A stretch of DNA of 64,000 nucleotides, taken from Perilla frutescens (taxonomy: Eukaryota > Streptophyta > Magnoliopsida > Lamiales > Lamiaceae). The stretch lies in assembly GCA_026008535.1 (NCBI GenBank), contig BRKX01000014.1, positions 47,994,506 to 48,058,505 on the forward strand, given 5' to 3'. Of this stretch, positions 56,308 to 64,000 are shown piece after piece (the first letter of the stretch is position 1; each line of letters starts with the position of its first letter). The notes below the pieces were generated by a model that was not told the DNA's origin, did no database searches, and saw only the letters and a list, made by a program, of their open reading frames with translations. The translations under genes and the position numbers were made by a program.

Positions 56308-56339
56308 TGTTTCTTCGTCTTCTTTCTTGCTGCATTTCC
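56308..56339 (-). pseudogene. E gag stub between solo LTR I and J
   Basis: About ten codons (EMQQERRRRN region) that match the gag of C and A and join in frame to 55067. Flank TTTCC (56335-56339) is the expected target duplication of J; its partner should lie right of the window. Confidence 0.85.
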
Positions 56340-57456
56340 TGATACGAACCCGAAAAGCATAAAAGAATCAAATCCAAGAATGCCATTGAGAGCTTCAAAG
56401 ATAATCATGTTATTCAAGATTAAAGATTGGAGATCAAGATTTGAAGAACACAAGTGCATGAAAATATTCAGATATTTTGGGCAACCCATGAAGATCAAAT
56501 ATTCAGCCCGAGATTGGTCAACATGCTATCATTTGATGATGAAGAAGGAAGCATGAAGACGTGAGAAGAAGAACGAAGCCATTTGGACGTGTGCATGAAG
56601 AGTTATACGCGTTTGCATGGGAAATCGGGAGATGCTGTTTTTCATGCAAAGGTGGCAAGATTAATTATGTCATGGGCCACGAATTTAATTCAATTAATTC
56701 AGCCCATTGTCGTGATTAATAAGGTCCAAATAGGAGAGAATATCCAACCCAAATCCACTTTGGGATTTATCCTTATCTAGTTAGATTTAGATAGATTTTT
56801 GTTATCTTTATTTTTGGTATCTTTTGATTCTTACCTTAAAACCAGATTTTGGATAAGGTAACAATCCTAGATAGATTAGAACTAGTTTATTTTGAATTCT
56901 TCTAGTATTAGGACTCTAATTTTCGTCCATATACACTCCTATAAATAGGAGCACAATGTGACATTCATAATTCAGACGTTGCATGAAATAAAGAGTTAAT
57001 TTCTCAATTGTCTCATCGATCCTTTGGTTGATCACATTTATCGATCCTTTGGTTGATCAAATACAATTCTATTGATCTAGCAATTCAATAGTCTTATTCA
57101 AGTTCTTCAGGGTACAACGAGTACTTGGGAGAATTGCTAAACAAATCGGAGAAGATCGAAGTAGCTGCGTTTCGTCTCTTGAAGCCGGGGTTCAGCTGAA
57201 GTTCCAATCCATTCTACCTATCATCTACATCTCGACGCCACTACCTTCATCCACAAGACACTACTTGTCCGCCTCCTATCTTCCACAAATTATCCTAGTA
57301 AGTTCTAGTTTAATCGAGTCTTTTATTCTTATTTTAGTTGAGTTTTAGTCTAGTTAGTCGGATTGAATCCTTCTTAATCTGACGTGTTTCGAGTCCTTAA
57401 GTCTTCCGCTACGTGTTCTGTTGATTAGACTTAGATATCTTGTCTGGGTCACATCA
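56340..57456 (+). repeat. J 5' LTR
   Basis: TGATACGAACCC to GGGTCACATCA. TATA 56940-56947. U3 inverted repeat TTTGCATG (56612) / CATGCAAA (56643). Encodes IKDWRSRFEEH near the start. Contains a 17-bp direct repeat ATCCTTTGGTTGATCA near 57020-57055. Confidence 0.92.
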
Positions 57457-58079
57457 TAAATTTGGCATCAGAGCCACGTCAGCTCTGCTGGTCGTGGTTC
57501 AATCCGACGTGTCAAATACGTGTCAGTTATCTGTCTTACGTGTCATTTAACTTTTGTATTATTTCGAGTCTATTGTAATCTGATTGTTATTCATTGAAAA
57601 ACAAAAGAGAGCAAAAGACATCGGCTAAAAAAAAAAAAAGTCACCGGAAAAAAACAAAAGAAAAAAAAAACGAAAAATCAGATTTATTTTCTTGTTGAAT
57701 TCGATTTTATTGTTTTAGATAGGCTTGAATCCATCTTAGATAGATATTTTGGGATTTGTTAGATTGTGTTCACACTTGGTCAAACTTTCAAAAAATATTC
57801 TACCTTATCCACTAGATTGGAACCTTGTTTAGATATCTTCCATCCTAATCCATATCTAATCAAGATCATCCATCCTTATCCATCATAGATTTCGATCCTT
57901 ACACCTCTAGGATTCAAAATTCTTCATCCCACCCATATACACCCAGTTCACCTTATACACCACATAGTCCATACACACATACACCCATACACCCGTACAC
58001 CATACACCCGTGGTCTACATACACCAATCAGCAGGTTTACCTACACCATTCATACAACAACCCCACATCATCAAGTTAG
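57457..58079 (+). other. J PBS and leader
   Basis: PBS TGGCATCAGAGCCACGTC from 57463. Short poly-A blocks at 57627-57671 and an ATACACCC-type repeat at 57970-58010. No coding sequence. Confidence 0.8.
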
Positions 58080-59519
58080 ATGGATCCGGTCCGAGTCCGC
58101 CCAAATCGATTCAGAGATGCCGATGGTCTACACCGCAACAAGATAACCATCCCAGAGTTTGAGGGTCTATATGATCCAGAAGTGTACCTAGATTGGGAAC
58201 GCAGAGTTGATAAGATTTTTAAGTACTACTACTTCCCCGAGCCAAAGAAGGTGCAATTAGCCACATTGGAGTTTAAAGACTACGCAGCAACATGGTGGGA
58301 ATTCCAACAAAATCGATGCCGCCGAGATCACCTTCCACCTATCGACACATGGCGTGAGTTGAAAGATTTGATGCGGAAATGCTTCATTCCAGACCACTAC
58401 CAATGGGAGTTGGAGGAGAAGCTATACAAGCTTAAGCAAAGAGATCGAAGTGTAAATGCCTACTACAACAAAATGATTGAAGCTATGAGACAAGCTGATG
58501 TAGAAGAATATCCAAAAGATACCATGGATAGATTTCTAGCTGGTCTACGAAGGGAAATTCGAGAAAAGGTAGAATTGTATCACTTCGACAAGTTGAAAGA
58601 CATGGTGCAATATGCCATTGAGATAGAGAAGTGGTTGGAGAGTCTGCAAAATGAAGTGGTTCAAGTAGAGTCAAATGTAGAGTTGTCACCTAGAGCTCAT
58701 CGCCAATCAGCCCCATTTCGTTGGAGCAAACCTGAGTCATTCGAGGAGTTTCTACGTACCTATGTACCACCTACACGGCCTGCATCACCAGTTCAGCTGG
58801 TCATAGATGTGCCAAGCCAAGCCAGCAACATTCAAGAGGAGATCCACGTTGAGTTACCATCTGAGATCGTTGCCATCAAAGAAGATTCTACTTTTAAGGT
58901 AACAATTTCAGTTGATGCACCTATTGATGAATTGATAGATGTTGCTACTTGTGAAGACGTTGGAGTAATCAAGAGAGAAGAAATGAAGGTTGTTGCCGTC
59001 GTTGAGAAATCCGAAGAAGTTGAGAAGTTGATGGAGATACAACCTTGTTCTGAAAAGGAGAATGACATCAGTGGAGCAATGGTTGAAGATCACAAAGAAT
59101 TCGATCAAGCAAGCATGGAGGAGCTGCCGAATTCTAACATCATTTGTCAACCATTTTCTTGTGATATCTTTATTTTACAGGTTGCTAAAGATGTGTCCCA
59201 TGTTATTGATCTTGTGCAAAAAGAGATTGATGTTCATTTCGTGTTCATCTTTGATCCTGGAGATTTGAATTCGAGGATGAATTCTTTTCAAGAGGAGGGG
59301 AATGATACGAACCCGAAAAGCATAAAAGAATCAAATCCAAGAATGCCATTGAGAGCTTCAAAGATAATCATGTTATTCAAGATTAAAGATTGGAGATCAA
59401 GATTTGAAGAACACAAGTGCATGAAAATATTCAGATATTTTGGGCAACCCATGAAGATCAAATATTCAGCCCGAGATTGGTCAACATGCTATCATTTGAT
59501 GATGAAGAAGGAAGCATGA
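58080..59519 (+). CDS. J gag-derived acidic protein
   Basis: 479 codons from ATG 58080 (MDPVRVRPNRFRDADG). Residues 15-190 form a capsid-like gag domain (YLDWERRVDKIFKYYYF; ATWWEFQQN; DRFLAGLRREIREKV). An acidic, Val/Glu-rich region to about 390 has no known domain. A hydrophobic stretch (CDIFILQV) and the tail NSRMNSFQEEGND at the PPT follow. The last 72 codons are encoded by the 3' LTR and include IKDWRSRFEEH. No zinc knuckle, protease, RT or integrase. It could assemble with gag of elements like A, but this is an inference. Confidence 0.8.
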   Translation: MDPVRVRPNRFRDADGLHRNKITIPEFEGLYDPEVYLDWERRVDKIFKYYYFPEPKKVQLATLEFKDYAATWWEFQQNRCRRDHLPPIDTWRELKDLMRKCFIPDHYQWELEEKLYKLKQRDRSVNAYYNKMIEAMRQADVEEYPKDTMDRFLAGLRREIREKVELYHFDKLKDMVQYAIEIEKWLESLQNEVVQVESNVELSPRAHRQSAPFRWSKPESFEEFLRTYVPPTRPASPVQLVIDVPSQASNIQEEIHVELPSEIVAIKEDSTFKVTISVDAPIDELIDVATCEDVGVIKREEMKVVAVVEKSEEVEKLMEIQPCSEKENDISGAMVEDHKEFDQASMEELPNSNIICQPFSCDIFILQVAKDVSHVIDLVQKEIDVHFVFIFDPGDLNSRMNSFQEEGNDTNPKSIKESNPRMPLRASKIIMLFKIKDWRSRFEEHKCMKIFRYFGQPMKIKYSARDWSTCYHLMMKKEA

Positions 59520-59565
59520 AGACGTGAGAAGAAGAACGAAGCCATTTGGACGTGTGCATGAAGAA
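59303..59565 (+). repeat. J 3' LTR, first 263 bp
   Basis: No difference from the 5' LTR noticed until the last base. Interrupted by K after AAGAA; the 5' copy reads AAGAG there. Confidence 0.9.
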
Positions 59566-60768
59566 TGATGAAGCCACGAAAAGCCTTGAAGAACTTAATC
59601 CGGAGCTGCAAATACGTGGTCCAATTACACGATTTCGAGCAATACAATTGCAAGGATTTTTCCAAGCATTTGTATGTAAGAAATTCGAAGATGACAAAGA
59701 TGTTGAGAGCAACTCCAAAATTGTTACTTTGCTAGTAATTAAAGATTGGAGATCAAGGTTTGAAGAAGAGAACATGAAGAACTCGTCGAGTTGTGCATGC
59801 GTGCACGAGATCAGATTTTTTGCCCTTTAATTTATTTAATTGAGGGATTGAATTTTATTTAGACTATAGTATTTATTTAATTATGTTAGACTATAGTTTA
59901 GTTCAGATTTTTAATTATTTATTATGTAATTTTCGTCCATAATATAGTCATAGTTGACTAGAATTGTATTTAAGGCAATTTCCTACCTTGAATAGAATTC
60001 TAGTTTAGGGAACTTCCTAGTATAGTTAGAGATCCCTTTTGGATCAATTTTTAAGCCTTTTATGATGCTAATTTCGTCCCCCCTTAGTTCTTATAAATAG
60101 GGGATCATTGTTACATTGATATTTTAGACTATATTTGATTAATTAAGCTTTGCTTTCAATATTGTCTCAACCCCCTTTTAAATCTTTGTGAGTTTTGATT
60201 TAAAATTCATATTCTTGGAGCTAGCAACTTTAAGTCTTACTCAAGGGTATTGCTTAATCCACTAGAGGGATTAACCGGTATTCGCTAAATCGAAGATCAA
60301 CTTAGAGAATTCAACCTTGGATACGTTCGAGATTCAAGGAGGCTTTCGGGTTGTGATTCACTTCAAAAATCACCATCCGTTCATCATCCACGACGATATC
60401 CACCAGCCCCCAAGTCGCACGTTCCAGCCCTTCCACAAGTCAAGATCAAGTTCATCATTCCATTCATTCTACACGTAAGTCATTCTACCGTTAACATAAC
60501 CTATCTACTCTAGCCCTTCTTCACCAAGCTTATACACGCCCAACATCATAATTTCCAGCCCATATCCGTCCCTTTTCAGCCCCTCTTTCCTTGGTATCGT
60601 GTTACATAGTTCGTGTCATTTTTCTAGGTATTTTTAGTTGTCTAGATTGTCTAATTTCTGTTATTTTTTTAGTCGGATTGAAGCCCTTCAATTAGTTGAC
60701 GTGTTTCGCATCCTTAAGTCTTCCGCTACGTTCCCAAGATTCGTCCTAGCATAGTCCGGGTCGTATCA
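59566..60768 (+). repeat. K 5' LTR
   Basis: TGATGAAGCCACG to GGGTCGTATCA. TATA 60092-60099; U5 donor AC|GTAAGTC near 60475. Encodes GPITRFRAIQLQ near its start. Confidence 0.93.
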
Positions 60769-61726
60769 TAAATTTGGCATCAGAGCCACGTCAGCTCTGC
60801 TGGTCGTGGTTCAATCCGACGTGTCATTTTTATCCTACGTGTCGTCTTACATGTCTTCTTTATTTTTTTATTTTATCGAGTTGTAATAGCATAGCTATCA
60901 ATTGAAAAAAAAAAGAGCATCGACAAAAAAAAAGAGAAAAAGCCGTCGAAAAAAAAAAAGAAAAAAAAAATCGGATAAAAAAAAAAGAAAAAAAATCCGA
61001 AAATTAAAAAAAAAAAAAAGAGGTATATTCATTGTGTTACCATTTGAGTCTTGATTTATTTTGGTAATTTCCTTTTAGTAATACATCTTATTTGGTAGTT
61101 ACCTTGTGAGTCTATTTTATTTTTGGAACTTTCCTTCTAAGTTCTATTTTAATTTTGGTAGTTTCCTTCTAGGATAACTCCTTAGTTGGTAACTTCCTTT
61201 AGAGTCTTATTTTATTTTTGGAACTTTCCTTCCAAGTTTTAATTCTTTTTGGTAGTTTCCTTTTGAGTTGTAATTTATTTTTAGTTCTTTCCTTTTAGAG
61301 TCTAGTTCAATTAGGATATTTAGATTGTGTCACAATTATGTAACACTTTCCAAATTACCTAATCCATTTTTCCTTTTCCTCTCTAATTCTTACCTTCCAT
61401 ACTTTTGGATTTATTTTTGGATTCCTATTCTATTTGGGAACTTCAAAAATACATCTAATTCTTTCCTTTTCTAGCTTTCTTCCATCCAAATCCGTCCAAA
61501 CCTTCCATATACACTTCCTCCCTTCAAATTTTCGTCCACCATCATCAAGGGGATCGAAAATTCATCTTATTCCACATATATCATCTGTTCACACTCATAT
61601 ACACCATCCGGACCATACACATATGCACCCATGTACCATTCGGTCCATACACCATACACCACTCATACTCCGTATACCCGTACACCATATACACCAAATT
61701 CTCACCATCTCTACCGCAGCAACAAC
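60769..61726 (+). other. K PBS and leader
   Basis: PBS TGGCATCAGAGCCACGTC from 60775. A-rich blocks at 60905-61020. A repeated Lys/Phe-free T-rich motif (TTTTGGTAGTTTCCTT type) at 61055-61290. Degenerate ATACACC repeats at 61600-61700. An upstream in-frame ATG at 61631 lies in that repeat. Confidence 0.75.
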
Positions 61727-63325
61727 ATGATCATACCTGAGTTTGAAGGTCTATACTATCCCGAAATCTATTTGGATTGGGAACCCAAAGTAGAAAACCT
61801 TTTTGAGTGCTATGACTTCCCCGAGAAAAAGAAAGTGCAGCTAGTTTCGTCAAAGTTTAAAGGCTACGCAACAACATGGTGGGAATTCCAGCAGAATCGG
61901 TGCCACAGAGATCGCCTTCCACCTATCGACACATGGCGTGAGTTGAAAGATTTGATGCGGAAACGCTTCATTCCAGACCACTACCAATGGGAGTTGGAGG
62001 AAAAGCTATACAAGCTTAGACAAAGAGATCGAAGTGTAAATGACTACTACAACAAAATGATTGAAGCCATGAGACAAGCTGATGTAGAAGAATATCCAGA
62101 AGACACCATGGATAGATTTCTAGCTGGTCTACGAAGAGCAATCCGTGAAAGAGTAGCATTGTACCGCTTCGACGAGTTGGAAGACATGGTGGAATACGCC
62201 ATTCAGATAGAAAAGTGGCTAGAGGAACTAGAGATGAAGTCAAAAGAGGAGATTCAAGTAGAGTCGAGCATTGCCACCCATGATGCTTCTACTTCCAAGG
62301 TACCAATTCTAGACTTCGTTGAAGTACCTTTTATCTCATTACCATCTGTTTCTATGTGCTTAGAAGATGAGATAGTTGAAGAATCTAAGCCAGAGTTGGA
62401 CATGATAGAAACAACCAATGAGGAGATGCCAGTTTTGGAGGAGTTAGTTCAAGACGATTGTAATCAAGAGGAGTTGGTTTCCATTCATGTTGATGAAGAG
62501 GTGCCCATTCTCGAAATTATTAATCTGGAGAAGACAAGTATAGAAGATTGCAATTTGGATGTTTTGTCCATGAAGATGACAAGTCCTGAAGATTGTATGG
62601 ATGATAAACTACAAATTGCGAATTTGGAGATCCATGAAGCAATTGAGGAAGCCGAAGAAGTTGAAGAGTTGTTGGAGATACAACCTTGTAATGAAAAGGA
62701 GAATGACATCCGTGAGACAATGGTTGAAGATCTTGAAGAGCTCGAACAAGCTAATATGGAGGAGCTGCCGAGTTCTAACATTTTTTGTCAACCGTTTCCT
62801 TGTGATGCCTTTGTTTTACAGGTTATTGAAGAAATTCCATTGGAAGTTGATGTACCACCAAGTTTGAACGTGGATACCATACCGAGGCAATCTATGGAGC
62901 TTGAGTTTCGGATGATTAACACAAGTGGAATGTTCTCGTTCATGTTCATGAAGATGTGTTTTATGCAGCTTGTGCAAAAAGAATTTGATGGCCAGTTCGT
63001 GTTCGTCTTTGATCCCGGAGCTTTGAATTCGAGGACGAATTCTTTTCAAGAGGAGGGGAATGATGAAGCCACGAAAAGCCTTGAAGAACTTAATCCGGAG
63101 CTGCAAATACGTGGTCCAATTACACGATTTCGAGCAATACAATTGCAAGGATTTTTCCAAGCATTTGTATGTAAGAAATTCGAAGATGACAAAGATGTTG
63201 AGAGCAACTCCAAAATTGTTACTTTGCTAGTAATTAAAGATTGGAGATCAAGGTTTGAAGAAGAGAACATGAAGAACTCGTCGAGTTGTGCATGCGTGCA
63301 CGAGATCAGATTTTTTGCCCTTTAA
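61727..63325 (+). CDS. K gag-derived acidic protein, intact
   Basis: 532 codons from ATG 61727 (MIIPEFEGLYYPEIYLDW); this ATG is shared with G, while the in-frame ATG at 61631 adds only repeat-derived residues, so the start is uncertain. Residues 1-165: capsid-like domain (GYATTWWEFQQNRCHRDR; RKRFIPDHYQWELEEKL; DRFLAGLRRAIRERV). Residues 170-400: strongly acidic, many Glu, likely disordered or coiled, no known domain. A hydrophobic segment with FMFMKMCFMQLV follows, then NSRTNSFQEEGND at the PPT. The tail in the 3' LTR (63061-63325) carries GPITRFRAIQLQ and IKDWRSRFEE. No zinc knuckle or enzymatic domain. Confidence 0.8.
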   Translation: MIIPEFEGLYYPEIYLDWEPKVENLFECYDFPEKKKVQLVSSKFKGYATTWWEFQQNRCHRDRLPPIDTWRELKDLMRKRFIPDHYQWELEEKLYKLRQRDRSVNDYYNKMIEAMRQADVEEYPEDTMDRFLAGLRRAIRERVALYRFDELEDMVEYAIQIEKWLEELEMKSKEEIQVESSIATHDASTSKVPILDFVEVPFISLPSVSMCLEDEIVEESKPELDMIETTNEEMPVLEELVQDDCNQEELVSIHVDEEVPILEIINLEKTSIEDCNLDVLSMKMTSPEDCMDDKLQIANLEIHEAIEEAEEVEELLEIQPCNEKENDIRETMVEDLEELEQANMEELPSSNIFCQPFPCDAFVLQVIEEIPLEVDVPPSLNVDTIPRQSMELEFRMINTSGMFSFMFMKMCFMQLVQKEFDGQFVFVFDPGALNSRTNSFQEEGNDEATKSLEELNPELQIRGPITRFRAIQLQGFFQAFVCKKFEDDKDVESNSKIVTLLVIKDWRSRFEEENMKNSSSCACVHEIRFFAL

Positions 63326-64000
63326 TTTATTTAATTGAGGGATTGAATTTTATTTAGACTATAGTATTTATTTAATTATGTTAGACTATAGTTTAGTTCA
63401 GATTTTTAATTATTTATTATGTAATTTTCGTCCATAATATAGTCATAGTTGACTAGAATTGTATTTAAGGCAATTTCCTACCTTGAATAGAATTCTAGTT
63501 TAGGGAACTTCCTAGTATAGTTAGAGATCCCTTTTGGATCAATTTTTAAGCCTTTTATGATGCTAATTTCGTCCCCCCTTAGTTCTTATAAATAGGGGAT
63601 CATTGTTACATTGATATTTTAGACTATATTTGATTAATTAAGCTTTGCTTTCAATATTGTCTCAACCCCCTTTTAAATCTTTGTGAGTTTTGATTTAAAA
63701 TTCATATTCTTGGAGCTAGCAACTTTAAGTCTTACTCAAGGGTATTGCTTAATCCACTAGAGGGATTAACCGGTATTCGCTAAATCGAAGATCAACTTAG
63801 AGAATTCAACCTTGGATACGTTCGAGATTCAAGGAGGCTTTCGGGTTGTGATTCACTTCAAAAATCACCATCCGTTCATCATCCACGACGATATCCACCA
63901 GCCCCCAAGTCGCACGTTCCAGCCCTTCCACAAGTCAAGATCAAGTTCATCATTCCATTCATTCTACACGTAAGTCATTCTACCGTTAACATAACCTATC
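63061..64000 (+). repeat. K 3' LTR, truncated by the window end
   Basis: Starts after the PPT AGGAGGGGAA. 940 of about 1203 bp are visible, with no difference from the 5' LTR noticed. Confidence 0.92.

Larger units (their letters stand above)
23117..56339 (-). mobile_element. Element E: minus-strand CRM-like gag-pol element broken by at least four insertions
   Basis: Pieces on the minus strand: gag stub 56339-56308, gag-protease 55067-53489, RT-RNase H-integrase 52253-50505, integrase end 25201-24353, 3' LTR 24352-23117. Each break carries a 5-bp duplication (ATTTC for I, GTAAT for H, CCTTA for F), and the reading frame matches across every break. The gag N-terminus and 5' LTR lie beyond J/K outside the window. 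The left LTR end has flank AAGAT (23112-23116), possibly E's own target duplication. Confidence 0.9.
56340..59565 (+). mobile_element. Element J: gag-only non-autonomous element, 3' LTR cut by K
   Basis: 5' LTR 56340-57456 (1117 bp), PBS, leader, gag-like frame, PPT and the first 263 bp of the 3' LTR (59303-59565), where K is inserted. The remainder should follow K outside the window. Confidence 0.92.
59566..64000 (+). mobile_element. Element K: gag-only element, runs off the window
   Basis: 5' LTR 59566-60768 (1203 bp), PBS, leader, gag-like frame, PPT and 940 bp of 3' LTR. LTRs look the same over the visible overlap. It is the intact counterpart of G and lies inside J's 3' LTR. Confidence 0.92.

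Overview
The window is plant nuclear DNA made entirely of LTR retrotransposons inserted into one another. No host gene, rRNA, tRNA gene, satellite array or CRISPR array was seen. The plant assignment rests on Ty3/gypsy gag-pol proteins of two plant chromovirus types and on primer-binding sites complementary to plant initiator-Met tRNA. The species cannot be read from the sequence. Most elements resemble the CRM (centromeric) lineage: the pol frame runs on into the 3' LTR and ends in a GP-I/M-TR-RAKKLQ peptide. The region may therefore be centromeric or pericentromeric; that is an inference.

Layout, using my own letters. 1-1036: 5' end of a minus-strand element (L). 1037-12516: B, a 5'-truncated plus-strand element carrying a protease but no gag or RT, split at 1780/9774 by A. 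A (1781-9773, TSD CATCC) is a complete CRM-like element with an intact 1727-codon gag-pol and near-identical LTRs. 12517-16466: C, a minus-strand gag, leader, LTR and pol-tail array. 16462-22311: D, a plus-strand pol-tail, LTR, protease/integrase body and LTR. 22312-23116: another minus-strand gag fragment. 23117-56339: E, a minus-strand CRM-like gag-pol element broken by solo LTRs F (TSD CCTTA), H (TSD GTAAT) and I (TSD ATTTC) and by J. Inside solo LTR F lies G (26052-50105, TSD CCACC), a gag-only element. G is itself split by M (28375-37704, minus, TSD GAAAC) and T (38544-48640, TSD GTTTT). T is a complete Tekay/Del-type chromovirus with 2410-bp LTRs. M carries a roughly 4-kb block of rearranged retroelement pieces in its leader. 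56340-59565 is J and 59566-64000 is K; both are gag-only, and K sits in J's 3' LTR and runs off the end.

Four structural classes coexist: (1) complete gag-pol elements (A, E, T); (2) elements with protease, with or without integrase, but no gag and no RT (B, D, M); (3) gag-only elements with an acidic C-terminal extension (G, J, K, N); (4) solo LTRs (F, H, I). Except for T, all share LTRs starting TGATG/TGATA and ending in TCA, an LTR-encoded C-terminal tail, and (where an internal region is present) a GAATTCG-AGGA-CGAATTC inverted repeat just before the polypurine tract. Most also have a GTAAGT splice donor in U5. This suggests that classes 2 and 3 move in trans on proteins from elements like A. 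All boundaries, duplications and LTR comparisons were read by eye, not computed.
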